Shown: one piece after another, positions 27,062 through 35,300 of the stretch
How the letters are laid out: each line of letters opens with the position of its first letter
Position numbering within the stretch: position 1 is the stretch's first letter
Source: Kitasatospora paranensis
GTDB taxonomy: Bacteria; Actinomycetota; Actinomycetes; Streptomycetales; Streptomycetaceae
Direction of reading: 5' to 3'
Length of the DNA stretch: 64,000 bases
Assembly (NCBI RefSeq): GCF_039544005.1
Contig: NZ_BAABKV010000001.1
Coordinates: forward strand, 558,001-622,000
The notes under the pieces: model-generated
The model's database searches: none
What the model saw: only the letters and a program-made list of their open reading frames with translations
What the model was told of the DNA's origin: nothing
Position numbers and translations under genes: made by a program

Positions 27062-27949
27062 ATGCGTCGTATCGGTCTCTTGGCCGTCGTACCGGCCGGA
27101 CTTCTGTTCCTGGCCGGCTCGGCGGTACCGGCGCAGGCTGCCGGCAACGGTGCGATGATCACCACGATCAGTGGTGTGCCGTCGTCGGTGCCGGTGGGCG
27201 GGAGCTTCGAGGTGACCTTGACCATCCGGTCGAGCTCGCAGTACCGCATCCTGTGCGACGACTTCTTCCTCAGCGTCTACAACATCGGCCAGGGCGGCGG
27301 TGGGGTCTCCGTGATGTTCGACGACCCCGGCACGGCCAGCTGGCGCGCTCCCGATGTCACCACCGGTCAGGACTTCACCCTGGACGTGATGAACTCGAAC
27401 GTGGTGATCCCGGCGCACGGCTCGCTCGCCGTCCACGCGCGGGTCACCTTGAGCAGCAAGGCCCACGCGGGGAAGTTCCGGCTTCTCACCAACGGAGTCT
27501 CCGGCTACTCGCTGCTCGACGCAGCCGGGCGCGGTGTCCAGGGGGCGCTGGACAACTACAACATGCCGCAGGTCACCTTCCAGTACGGATCCGGCGGCAG
27601 CTCCGGCGGCGGTGCTCCGGCCCCGACCCGCGCCGCACCGTCCAGCCACGCACCGGAGCCGGTGCGGACCTCCGAGCCGCCCGCCGAGTCCCCGACGCCC
27701 GCCGGCACCCCGACCGGTGCAACCCCCTCGGCGCCGGCCCCCGCCACCGCCCCCGCCGATCCGGTCGCGACGGCGCCGGCTCCGTCGTCGAGCCCCTCCA
27801 CCATCACGCTCGGGACGGCGGGCAGTTCACGCCCCGGCATGATCCCGTACGCTGCCGGGCTCGGGCTCGTGGTCGCCGCCGCGCTGGGGGCAGGTGCCGT
27901 CGTCCGGCGCCGCCGCAGGACCGATCGTCCGGCCCGGGAACGCCTCTGA
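27062..27949 (+). CDS. Exported surface protein with Pro/Ser-rich stalk and C-terminal anchor
   Basis: This 295-residue protein has a signal peptide (MRRIGLLAVVPAGLLFLAGS, cleavage near AQA-AG, residue 26), an immunoglobulin-like beta domain to about residue 175 (GSFEVTLTIRSSS, FTLDVMNSNVVIPAHGS, LAVHARVTLSS), a stalk of about 80 residues rich in Pro/Ala/Thr/Ser, a transmembrane helix (IPYAAGLGLVVAAALGAGAVV) and RRRRR at the end. No sortase LPxTG/LAxTG motif precedes the helix, so it is membrane- rather than wall-anchored. Function unknown. Confidence 0.82.
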   Translation: MRRIGLLAVVPAGLLFLAGSAVPAQAAGNGAMITTISGVPSSVPVGGSFEVTLTIRSSSQYRILCDDFFLSVYNIGQGGGGVSVMFDDPGTASWRAPDVTTGQDFTLDVMNSNVVIPAHGSLAVHARVTLSSKAHAGKFRLLTNGVSGYSLLDAAGRGVQGALDNYNMPQVTFQYGSGGSSGGGAPAPTRAAPSSHAPEPVRTSEPPAESPTPAGTPTGATPSAPAPATAPADPVATAPAPSSSPSTITLGTAGSSRPGMIPYAAGLGLVVAAALGAGAVVRRRRRTDRPARERL

Positions 27950-27975
27950 CGGGCGGGGCCGGATCGCCATTCCGG

Positions 27976-29067
27976 CTACAGCAGGACAAGGAGCTTGGTG
28001 CCCGGGACCAGCTTCCGGTTGACGGAGGTGGACTGGACGAACACGGTGTACGTCGGGTTGTCGCCCGGCTTGACCGTGGCCTCCGACGTCGGCAGGCCGA
28101 GGAGCCGGCGCGCCGCCGGGCCCGAGAACACCCGGCCCGTCATCCGGCCCGTGGCCGGGTCCTTCTCCGCCACGGCGAGCTGCTTGCTGCCCTGGATCTT
28201 CTCCCGCTTGGACAGCTCGTAGAAGGCGCAGCCGGTCGTGTACGGGTGCCCGGCGCTGGTGACGAAGTCGCGGATCGGCGTCGACTGGTCGACCGGGACG
28301 AGGATGTACTTGCCGGTGTCCAGGGCGTCGAGGTTGGCCCTGACCTCGGCGGCGCTCAAGTCCTGGCCCATGGCGAACAGGTTCCTGGTGCCGCGCACGC
28401 CCTGTTCGCGGCCGCGCAGGAAGCTGGTGGCAGCCGTCTTGACGGTGCCGATGGCCTCCTCGACGCCCTTGCTGGAATCCGCGTCCCAGATCGCGATGTT
28501 GCCCGCGGGAAAGCCGTACTCCTGGGCGGTGCGCTTGGCCAGGGAGTTCGGGACAAGGATCGCCGACGTCCAGTGGTCGGGGAGGTTGTCCATGGCGCTC
28601 TGGATGCGGTCCATCCATGTGCGCAGGACGGCGCTGCCCTGGCCGGCGCCCATGCGGGTGTGCATCCGGCCGGTCTCCGAGCAGCCGGAGGCGTTCTCCT
28701 CGCCGTCGGTGACGACGACCTGGAGGAAGGCGTGCTCCCCGTACCCCTCCCAGATGTTCTTCAGGTCGTCGACGGACTTCACGGCCGCCTCGATCAGCGC
28801 CGTCGCGCCGCCGTCGACCTTGTAGAGGCCCTGCAGGGAGGGCAGGTGCTTGACGTCCATGTCCCAGACGAGGTTCTGCACCTCGTGGTCGAAGGCGTAG
28901 AGGCTGATGCGGGTCTCGTGGCCGAGCCGGTCGGACTCCTCCTGAAGGCCCTTCACGAATTCGTCCACCACACGGATGAGCTGCGTTTCGTGCTGACGCA
29001 TCGATCCGGACTTGTCGACCACGAGCGAGACGTGGTTGACCTTGTGGTTGATCCTGTTCGCAGACAT
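27976..29067 (-). CDS. von Willebrand factor A (VWA) domain protein
   Basis: This 363-residue protein has an intact MIDAS metal site: DKSGSM near residue 18, the Thr in DGGATALIEA, and the Asp in VVVTDGEENASG. The VWA fold covers about residues 8-200. The C-terminal part (TGKYILVPVDQSTPIRDFVT to YTVFVQSTSVNRKLVPGTKLLVLL) is an uncharacterised beta-rich tail. There is no signal peptide, so it acts in the cytoplasm. ATG 29065-29067 begins MSANRINHKVNHVSLVVDKS. It converges with the surface-protein gene, and an ISAs1-type element lies 280 bp upstream. Confidence 0.88.
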   Translation of the reverse strand: MSANRINHKVNHVSLVVDKSGSMRQHETQLIRVVDEFVKGLQEESDRLGHETRISLYAFDHEVQNLVWDMDVKHLPSLQGLYKVDGGATALIEAAVKSVDDLKNIWEGYGEHAFLQVVVTDGEENASGCSETGRMHTRMGAGQGSAVLRTWMDRIQSAMDNLPDHWTSAILVPNSLAKRTAQEYGFPAGNIAIWDADSSKGVEEAIGTVKTAATSFLRGREQGVRGTRNLFAMGQDLSAAEVRANLDALDTGKYILVPVDQSTPIRDFVTSAGHPYTTGCAFYELSKREKIQGSKQLAVAEKDPATGRMTGRVFSGPAARRLLGLPTSEATVKPGDNPTYTVFVQSTSVNRKLVPGTKLLVLL

Positions 29068-29420
29068 GGTTCCGCCCCTTTTCCAAGCCCTTTTCCGACG
29101 CCTTCACGGCGCCCCTTCGGCGTGGTTCCCACACTACGGCGGGACACTGACAGCCCGTCCCGACCTGCGGTTCCATGGGCCGATCACACGTGGTCCGACG
29201 GGCGGGCGAAGGAAATCCGGAGAGTCGGTCCCCTTTCCGCCGAAGCATTCTGACGTGCCGTCCCGAGGGGAAATGCGATCCGTGCGCTCCTGCCGTTCGA
29301 GCCCGAAGGCACCGCCGCATTGCCGGCCCCACGGACAGGCCCTTTTTCCCAAGGCTTCGGCGTAGTCGGATGGTGTCCGGTTCGGGGCGATCTGGCCGCT
29401 GAGGCGGGGCCCGGGAACGA

Positions 29421-29490
29421 GGCAGGCACGGACTTCCAAGATCATGGAGTTCTCTACGCCCCGTGATCCCAGTGGAAGACCGTGCCTGCC
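29421..29490 (+). promoter_or_regulatory. Long inverted repeat overlapping the transposase start
   Basis: GGCAGGCACGGACTTCC (29421-29437) and GGAAGACCGTGCCTGCC (29474-29490) pair with one mismatch around a 36-nt loop. The right arm covers the GTG start (29482), so an mRNA hairpin could hide the translation start when transcription reads in from outside. This is inferred from geometry only. Confidence 0.45.
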
Positions 29491-30668
29491 GAGGAATCAT
29501 CGCCGATCCTGCCTGCCCTTGACCAGCTCCGCGAGCAGCCCCAGCTTGAACCCAAGGAGGTCCCGGGCCTGCTGGAGCGGCTGGCCGAGGTCCCGGACCC
29601 GCGTGATCCGCGCGGTGTGCGCCACGCCTTTGCCGCGGTGCTGGCGCTGACTGCGTGCGCGGTACTCGCCGGGGCGACGTCGTTGCTGGCGGTCGGCGAG
29701 TGGATCGCTGACGCACCGACCCACGTGCTGGAACAGCTCGGAGTTCGCCCTGATCCACTGCTGTCGCGGCGTCTTGTGCCCTCGGAGTCCGCGGTGCGTC
29801 GGCTGCTGGTGCGCATCGACGGCGACGCGTTGGACCGGGCGGTCGGCCGCTGGCTGGCCGACCGCCGCCCCGAGGCGACCAGACGCGCAGGACTTCGGGG
29901 CCTGGCCGTGGACGGCAAGAGCCTGCGGGGCGCCGCCAAGGCCCGTGGCCGGAAGATCCACCTGCTCGCCGCACTGGAACACACGACCGGCGTGGTCCTG
30001 GCACAGCTGGACGTCGGCGAGAAGTCGAACGAAATCACCCGCTTCGAGCCGCTGCTGGACGCATTGCCGACCTGACCGGCGTGGTCGTCACCGCCGACGC
30101 GCTGCACACCCAGCGCGAACACGCCGCCCACCTCCATCGGCGGCAGGCCCACTACATCGTGATCGTCAAAGGCAACACGAAGAAGCTGCGCAAGCAGCTC
30201 AAGTCCCTGCCCTGGGCGGACATCCCGCTCCAAGGCCGCGTCAAGGATGTGGGCCACGGCCGCTCGGAGATCCGCCGGATCAAGGTCGCCACCGTGAACA
30301 ACCTGCGCTTCCCCGGAGCCCGCCAGGCCATCCAGGTCAAACGGTGCCGCACCGACCGCAAGACCGGTACAACCACGATCACGACCGTCTACGCCGTCAC
30401 CAGCCTGACCGCCGGGCAAGCCTCCTCCAAGATCGCCCGACTCGTCCGGGAGCACTGGAAAGTCGAGGCCCTACACCACGTGAGAGACACGACCTTCGCT
30501 GAAGACGCCTCCCAACTGCGGACCGGCAACGCCCCACGAGCGATGGCCAGCCTCCGCAACCTGGCCATCGGAGCCCTGCGCCTGACCGGCGCCAACAACA
30601 TCGCCGCCGCCCTACGACGCAACGCACGCCGCCCTGAACGTCCCCTCGCCTACCTCGGCCTCACCTGA
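29482..30668 (+). CDS. ISAs1 family transposase, one frameshift
   Basis: This DDE transposase has about 395 residues. The first part includes [20 protein letters not shown], the ISAs1 N-terminal signature, and [14 protein letters not shown] with the first catalytic Asp. After one restored base at about 30067-30070 the frame continues [20 protein letters not shown] with the second Asp, then [12 protein letters not shown] and [21 protein letters not shown] with the catalytic Glu. Restoring the base removes an internal TGA. It starts with GTG 29482. Whether it is active depends on whether the base is truly missing. Confidence 0.88.
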
Positions 30669-30842
30669 TCACGAACCGGACGGACGCTGACCTCGCCAGA
30701 GGCCCTGGTCCGCCGCTGGAGACGGTGAAGGGCCTCTGACGTCTCCTCGTGCAACGCTGTTCTGGGGCCCTGTCAGGCAGCGGCCAGATGGCACGTCGGT
30801 GACGGGCGTACCCGAGTGCGTCGCGCTGTGGACTCCTCGAAT

Positions 30843-30860
30843 GCTTAAGCAGATGCTTGA
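30843..30860. promoter_or_regulatory. ArsR operator copy 1 (GCTTAAGCAGATGCTTGA)
   Basis: An 18-bp element, repeated 41 bp downstream with three changes, contains the imperfect inverted repeat TTAAG-N6-CTTGA. AT-rich half-sites of this kind are typical of ArsR-family operators. Confidence 0.65.
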
Positions 30861-30883
30861 CCGATGTCGGGCGCAGCCCCTAA

Positions 30884-30901
30884 GCTTAAGTACATGCTTA
30901 A
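30884..30901. promoter_or_regulatory. ArsR operator copy 2 overlapping the start codon
   Basis: GCTTAAGTACATGCTTAA contains the perfect inverted repeat TTAAG-N6-CTTAA, and the ArsR ATG (30894) lies inside it. Binding here would block initiation directly. No ribosome-binding site precedes the ATG, so the mRNA may be leaderless. Confidence 0.65.
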
Positions 30902-31238
30902 CCATGAGGTGCAGCTGGACCGAGTCTTCCAAGCCTTGGCCGACCCCACCCGCAGAGCCATGGTCGAGCGGCTGACCCGCGGGCCGGCCTCGGTGAGCGA
31001 GCTGGCCAAGCCGCTGCCGATGTCGCTGCCCGCGGTGGTCCAGCACCTCCAGGTGCTGGAGGCCGCCGGCCTGGTGCTGTCGGAGAAGGTCGGACGCGTC
31101 CGCACCTGCCGCATCGAGGCCGCCGCCCTGCGCGCGGCCGAAGGGTGGATCGCCGCACAGCGGACGCCCTGGGAGCACCGCCTGGACCGACTCGACGACA
31201 TCCTCGCCGAGCACTCCGAAGACAAGGACCAGCCATGA
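30894..31238 (+). CDS. ArsR family winged-helix regulator
   Basis: This 114-residue winged-helix repressor reads VFQALADPTRRAMVERLTRG, then SVSELAKPLPMSLPAVVQHLQVLEAAGLV with the recognition helix, then the wing SEKVGRVRTCRIEA. It lacks the CxC metal site of ArsR/SmtB sensors. It belongs to the subgroup paired with AHSA1/SRPBCC proteins, which indeed follows with a 4-bp ATGA overlap (31235-31238). Two 18-bp repeats in its promoter are probable operators. Confidence 0.93.
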   Translation: MLNHEVQLDRVFQALADPTRRAMVERLTRGPASVSELAKPLPMSLPAVVQHLQVLEAAGLVLSEKVGRVRTCRIEAAALRAAEGWIAAQRTPWEHRLDRLDDILAEHSEDKDQP

Positions 31239-31753
31239 CCGATCGATCCGTCACCCACTCCACGTTCACCATTGAGCGCGTATTCAATGCCCCGCTCGAG
31301 CGCGTGTTCGCCGCTTGGGGCGACCCGGTGATCAAGAACCGGTGGTTCGCCGGCCAGCAGAGCACCGAAGGGGACGCCGCAGCGATGGAACTCGACTTCC
31401 GAGTCGGCGGCACCGAGCGCACCGCGTTCGCCAACACCGAGGGCGGCCCCGTGTTCACCTACGAGGCCGTCTTCCGCGACATCGTGCCGAACGAGCGCAT
31501 CGTCCTGACCAACCACATGCACAGCGACGAGACCCGCATCGCGGTCAACCTGGTCCACATCCAGTTCGACGCCGCGGACGCAGGCACCCGCGTCACCATC
31601 ACCGACCACGGCGCCTACCTCGACGGCCACGACCGCGCCGACTGGCGCGAAGCAGGCACCCGCGACGAACTGGACCGCCTCGAGAACGAGCTGGACACCG
31701 AGAACCCGGATTCCCACACGCCCGCTGCCGCCATGGCCGCACCCCGCATGTGA
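31235..31753 (+). CDS. AHSA1/SRPBCC domain protein
   Basis: This 172-residue START/SRPBCC-fold protein reads TFTIERVFNAPLERVFAAWGDP, NRWFAGQQ, LDFRVGGTERTAF, FTYEAVFRDIVPNERIVLTN and VTITDHGAYLDGHD, the standard AHSA1-like series. It should hold a hydrophobic ligand in a deep cavity; the ligand is unknown. It is translationally coupled to the ArsR gene, the common ArsR-AHSA1 pair in actinobacteria. A strong TTCG-loop terminator follows 216 bp later. Confidence 0.92.
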   Translation: MTDRSVTHSTFTIERVFNAPLERVFAAWGDPVIKNRWFAGQQSTEGDAAAMELDFRVGGTERTAFANTEGGPVFTYEAVFRDIVPNERIVLTNHMHSDETRIAVNLVHIQFDAADAGTRVTITDHGAYLDGHDRADWREAGTRDELDRLENELDTENPDSHTPAAAMAAPRM

Positions 31754-31968
31754 TGCCGACCCGACCAGCGGGCCATGCTCTCTGCCCGTTCGACTGACGG
31801 CAGTCCTGACGGCAACGAGGGCGTAGGGAGACAGCCGGGAACGACCAGGCGACCAGTACCGCCCAGGGCGAAGCCCCAGGTCAAGGCGGTGCCCGAAGCT
31901 ACGGATCAAGAGGCTGCAGGTCCGAGTCGTGATGAGCGCGCCAGCGCAGCGGGCTTCAGGCCCAGGTC

Positions 31969-32003
31969 AGGGCCCTGCTTCACTTCGGTGAAGTGGGGCC
32001 CTT
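31969..32003 (+). terminator. Strong terminator hairpin with TTCG loop
   Basis: AGGGCCC-TG-CTTCAC, loop TTCG, then GTGAAG-TG-GGGCCCT: a 13-bp stem with one symmetric mismatch pair and a stabilising tetraloop. It probably ends the ArsR-AHSA1 transcript. Confidence 0.75.
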
Positions 32004-32113
32004 GATCGCTCTCCAGGGCCGTCGTCTCACAAGGCACGCCGCCCCCAACACTGTCTCGCCTACCCTGACCTCAACTGATCACGAAACGGACGGACACTGA
32101 CTTCGCCGAGGCC
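32004..32113 (+). mobile_element. Right-end remnant of a second ISAs1-family copy
   Basis: The segment CTCGCCTACCCTGACCTCAA, then CTGATCACGAAACGGACGG and CACTGACTTCGCCGAGGCCC aligns with the 3' end of the transposase gene and right end of the element at 30640-30708 with only a few changes. The transposase 5' part and the left end are absent. It has the same orientation as the full copy. Confidence 0.65.
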
Positions 32114-32157
32114 CAGCCCTTTTTCCGGTGCCGGCGGCGTGGCGCGGCCGGTGACGG

Positions 32158-32613
32158 TCAGTCGGGATCGGCGGCGAAGGGGCCCTGGTCGACGAAGCGG
32201 CGCAGCCGACGGGCGAAGGACTGGGCGTCGGCCTGCGGCCAAGTGGCGATCGAGTCCTCGATGGCGGCTGCCAGGCGCTGCCTGGTGGCCGCGACGGTGC
32301 TGTGGCCGTCGTCGGTGAGGGCGAGCAGGGTCGCGCGGCGGTCGGCCGGGTCGGGCTGGCGTCGGAGCAGGCCGGCCTGCTCCAGGCGGTCGGCGCGGCG
32401 GGTGACGGTGGTGCGGTCCAGGCCGATCTCGCGGCCGAGGTCGGCGGCGCTGCGCGGGCCGGTCCGGGCGAGGCCGCTGAGGACGGGGTAGGTGAGGTCG
32501 TCGACCGCCTCCCCCAGGCCCTCGGTGAGACGGGTGTAGAGGCGGGCGCGGGTGCTCCTCCGCAGGAGGATGCCCAGCGCGTCGGCGATGTCCTGGCCGG
32601 TCGAGTTGTTCAC
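32158..32613 (-). CDS. MarR family transcriptional regulator
   Basis: This 151-residue regulator has the winged HTH RSAADLGREIGLDRTTVTRRADRLEQAGLL and the wing PDPADRRATLLALTDDG. N- and C-terminal helices should form the dimer interface. It starts with GTG 32611-32613 close behind GGAGAG. It is divergent from an NTF2-like gene, with a 19-bp palindrome between them that is a likely operator. Confidence 0.9.
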   Translation of the reverse strand: MNNSTGQDIADALGILLRRSTRARLYTRLTEGLGEAVDDLTYPVLSGLARTGPRSAADLGREIGLDRTTVTRRADRLEQAGLLRRQPDPADRRATLLALTDDGHSTVAATRQRLAAAIEDSIATWPQADAQSFARRLRRFVDQGPFAADPD

Positions 32614-32624
32614 CTCTCCAGATT

Positions 32625-32643
32625 AGCGTGCATCGCGCACGCT
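32625..32643. promoter_or_regulatory. Probable MarR operator AGCGTGC-ATCGC-GCACGCT
   Basis: A palindrome with perfect 7-bp arms and a 5-bp centre lies 12 bp upstream of the MarR start, in the region shared with the divergent NTF2-like gene. Confidence 0.6.
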
Positions 32644-32734
32644 TCTCCTGCTACCGTTCATAAGCGTGCTCAAGGCACGCATCATGCCCGCCCCGACCGG
32701 GGCCGGCCACGCCCCACGGACCGGAGGAATCCCC

Positions 32735-33127
32735 GTGAACCGCACCGACATCCGCGCCGCCCTGACCGACCTGCTCTTCACCCCCGGGCTCGACCTGGAC
32801 GAGGCCGCCGACCGGCACTTCGCCCCCGACTACCGCCAGCGCACCGACGGCGACTGGGCCGACCGCACCGAGTTCCTCGCCCACATCGCCCACCTCCGCA
32901 CGGTCGTCGCCGGCGGCACCGTCGAGGTCCACGACGAACTGGTCGACGGGACGCGCTACGCCGACCGCCACACCGTCGAGGTCACCAAGACCGACGGCGC
33001 CACCGTCCGCATAGAGGTCTACGTCTTCGCCGACTTCGCACCCGACGGCCGCTTCCGCCGCATCGAGGAGACCACCCTCATGCTCCAGGGCACCGACGGC
33101 GACCGGGACCTCGGCAGCGCCCGCTGA
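32735..33127 (+). CDS. NTF2-like/SnoaL family protein
   Basis: This 130-residue cone-shaped alpha+beta barrel protein reads HFAPDYRQRTDGDWADRTEF, LAHIAHLRTVV, GTRYADRHTVEVTKTDG and RIEVYVFADFAPDGRFRRIEE. The pattern matches SnoaL-like NTF2 proteins, often isomerases or cyclases or non-enzymatic binders. GTG 32735 is preceded by GGAGGAAT. It is divergent from MarR, which probably regulates it. Confidence 0.85.
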   Translation: MNRTDIRAALTDLLFTPGLDLDEAADRHFAPDYRQRTDGDWADRTEFLAHIAHLRTVVAGGTVEVHDELVDGTRYADRHTVEVTKTDGATVRIEVYVFADFAPDGRFRRIEETTLMLQGTDGDRDLGSAR

Positions 33128-33241
33128 GTCCCGCGCCGTCCGGGCCGCGCCGGTGCATCGCCCGCTCTGGTAAGCATGTCGTTCGAACGGTGGACACCGC
33201 GCACGGCGGCGCCACCCTGCGGAGGGGCGGGACGCACCGAG

Positions 33242-33913
33242 GTGTCGCATCACAGCCGGGCTTCGACTGCTGCACCGGGCGTTTCGGCCCCACCCCCAAC
33301 GGGTCCTTCCGGGCCGGCCCCGGATGCGGTGGTGCCGCGCGGCGAGGCGCGCTGGGCCCGGCTGCTCAGTGACGGCGGCGAACCGCGGAACTGGATGCTC
33401 GTCCTGGCCCCGCTGCTGGGCCTGCACGCGGACGGCTGGGCCGGCGTCGGCTGGGGCGTGACCGCGGCGGTGTTCACCGCGGTGCTGCCCACGCTGATCC
33501 TGCGCTTCGGTGAGCGCCGCCGCTACTGGGGGGACCGGCACGTACGGCGCCGCCAGGACCGCATCGTGGCTGCCCCCGGCGTGATGGCCTCCGTCCTGAC
33601 CGGCACCGCCCTGCTGTACGGGCTGGGTGCTCCCGCGGAGGTGTCCGCCCTGGTGACGGCGATGGTCGCCGTCCTGCTCGCCCTGCTGGCCGTCACCTTC
33701 GTCTGGAAGGTGTCGGTGCACTCCGCCGTCGCGGCCGGCGCCCTTGCCGTCCTCACCGCGGTCTTCGGCCCCTGGATGCTCGCGCTGGCGCCGTTGGTCG
33801 CGTCGATCGGCTGGTCCCGCATCCGGCTGCGCTGCCACACCCCGGGCCAGGTCGCCGTCGGCCTGCTGATCGGCTCGACCGTCGCCGGGCCCGTCTTCGC
33901 CCTCCTGCGGTGA
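33242..33913 (+). CDS. PAP2-like integral membrane phosphatase
   Basis: This protein of about 223 residues has a Pro/Ala-rich N-terminus and five or six transmembrane helices (WMLVLAPLLGLHADGW, VMASVLTGTALLYGLG, LVTAMVAVLLALLAVTFVW, and more). The PAP2-type motifs are partial: VSVHSAVAAGALAVL supplies a conserved His, and WSRIRLRCHTPGQVAVGLLIG resembles the last PAP2 motif (S-R-x5-H). The first acid motif (KxxxxxxRP) is replaced by a Lys/Arg-poor stretch, so catalysis is unsure. GTG 33242 was chosen; ATG 33176 is an alternative. Confidence 0.7.
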   Translation: MSHHSRASTAAPGVSAPPPTGPSGPAPDAVVPRGEARWARLLSDGGEPRNWMLVLAPLLGLHADGWAGVGWGVTAAVFTAVLPTLILRFGERRRYWGDRHVRRRQDRIVAAPGVMASVLTGTALLYGLGAPAEVSALVTAMVAVLLALLAVTFVWKVSVHSAVAAGALAVLTAVFGPWMLALAPLVASIGWSRIRLRCHTPGQVAVGLLIGSTVAGPVFALLR

Positions 33914-33967
33914 CGGTCCCGGTGACGGTCGTGGTGACTGCTCCGGCGCGCGGTGGACGCGGCCCGG

Positions 33968-35038
33968 TCAGGCGTTGCGGTCGATGCTCCACAGCGGGAT
34001 GTGCTCGAAGAAGGTGACCGCCTCCTCCCGCCACCGTGAGCGCCAGCCGGCGGCCAGCGCGGACGCCTGCTGCGCGTAGTGGCGCATGTCGGCCTGCATC
34101 CTGTCCGGCACACCGCGGCGTTCGGCGATCTCCCGCAGCGCGGCAATGGTCTCCGGTGTGCAGCCCGGGTCGCCGAGAGCTGCCCGGACCTGCACGCGTT
34201 CGGCGCCTTCGACGGCCGCGAGCAGGGCGCTGGCGGTGTAGCTGTGCCGCCCGTCGCGGATGTCGGTGCCGGTCGGCTTGCCCATGACGGCCGCGTCGCC
34301 GAACAGATCGAGGTAGTCGTCGCGCATCTGCCCGCAGATCCCCACCAGCCGCGCGTAGGCGCGCAGTTCCTTGTCGTGGAGCGCCGGCTGCCCGCCCGCG
34401 GCCAGGAGGCCGAGCTGGATCGGCGCGAGGATCGAGTAGCGGGCGGACTTGAAGTCGGCCACACCGTGCAGGACGTCGTCCTCGGGCGCGGCGATGAAGT
34501 CGCGTTCCAGATCGATGATCTGACCCACGAACGTGTCGGTCGCCGCTCGCGTCTGCACCTCCACCATGGCCTGGCGCACCGCCACAGGCAGCTCCGCCTC
34601 CAGCAGCACCTGCAGGGACAGGGCGAGGGCGAGGTCGCCGGCGAGCACGGTCAGACCGAGGGCCGCCTGCGGGTGGGCCGGGAACCGGTCACGGTAGGCG
34701 TAGTAGGTGGACGGGCCACCGCGGCGGATGGGGCTGTCGTCGATCAGGTCGTCGTGCACCAGGCCGTGGGTGTGCAGCAGTTCGATGCTCAGCCCGGCGG
34801 CGTCCAGTCCGTCGACCCGCCCGTCGGTCACCAGCCTCGCCGCCTCGTGCAGCAGGACGACCCGCATCCGCTTCCCGCCGCGCAGGGACAACTCCCGCAG
34901 CAGGCGCACGCACTCCGGAGTGAAGCGGCTGAACGACGGCGCGTCCGCGTCGGCGCCCAACCTGTCGAAGTACTCCTCGAAGAGCGTGTTGAAGCTTCGC
35001 TCGTATCCGGCGACACGTTCGAGGGCCTGTGAGGTCAT
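33968..35038 (-). CDS. Polyprenyl (geranylgeranyl-type) diphosphate synthase
   Basis: This 356-residue all-alpha prenyltransferase has the first Asp-rich motif in LVHDDLIDDSPIRRGG, the second as GQMRDDYLDLFGD, the substrate-binding GGKRMR near residue 70, and GKPTGTDIRDGRHSY near the end. The residues before the first motif (HTHGLVHDD) are not bulky aromatics, which in this family permits chains of C20 or longer, but length is not certain. The neighbours are not terpene-cyclase genes, so the product may serve quinone, carotenoid or envelope pathways. Confidence 0.92.
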   Translation of the reverse strand: MTSQALERVAGYERSFNTLFEEYFDRLGADADAPSFSRFTPECVRLLRELSLRGGKRMRVVLLHEAARLVTDGRVDGLDAAGLSIELLHTHGLVHDDLIDDSPIRRGGPSTYYAYRDRFPAHPQAALGLTVLAGDLALALSLQVLLEAELPVAVRQAMVEVQTRAATDTFVGQIIDLERDFIAAPEDDVLHGVADFKSARYSILAPIQLGLLAAGGQPALHDKELRAYARLVGICGQMRDDYLDLFGDAAVMGKPTGTDIRDGRHSYTASALLAAVEGAERVQVRAALGDPGCTPETIAALREIAERRGVPDRMQADMRHYAQQASALAAGWRSRWREEAVTFFEHIPLWSIDRNA

Positions 35039-35300
35039 GACGAGTACTTCCTGCTCGGGGACGGACCGACACAGCTCTAGACGCGCCACGGGGCGCGATG
35101 GTGCCCGGGCCGTCCGCCGTCCGCTCGCTTGCCCTCCCCCGCCCCGTCCGTCCCCGCCGCGGAGTCCGTTGCCCTCCGTCACCCACCCGGAGCACGCCGT
35201 CCGAGGCCGCAGGACGGGGCGGCCCGAGGACGGTGCGGCCAGTGGGCGGGGCGGCCGGTGGGCGGACCCCGGCTGTCAGGGGGCCTTCACCGGGTGCGGC

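Larger units (their letters stand above)
29351..30708 (+). mobile_element. ISAs1-family insertion sequence (about 1.36 kb)
   Basis: The element carries one ISAs1-type transposase. Candidate imperfect terminal inverted repeats contain GTCCGGTTCG (29375-29384) and its complement CGAACCGGAC (30672-30681), with similarity extending outwards (TCGGCG-AGTC on the left; CTCGCCAGAGGCCC on the right). The outward right-end sequence recurs in a second partial copy at about 32004-32113, supporting an end near 30708. I could not identify a target-site duplication, so the boundaries are approximate. Confidence 0.65.
31754..32157. other. Non-coding stretch: terminator plus IS remnant
   Basis: This 404-bp stretch between the AHSA1 and MarR genes has no supported gene. 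It contains a strong hairpin at 31969-32003 and, directly after it, the right-end remnant of an ISAs1-family element (about 32004-32113). Confidence 0.6.

Noticed and set aside
30061..30084. Programmed -1 frameshift in the ISAs1 transposase
   Set aside because: There is no slippery heptamer or downstream pseudoknot that I can see, and as far as I recall ISAs1 elements do not use programmed frameshifting. The same single-base loss occurs in unrelated genes across the window.
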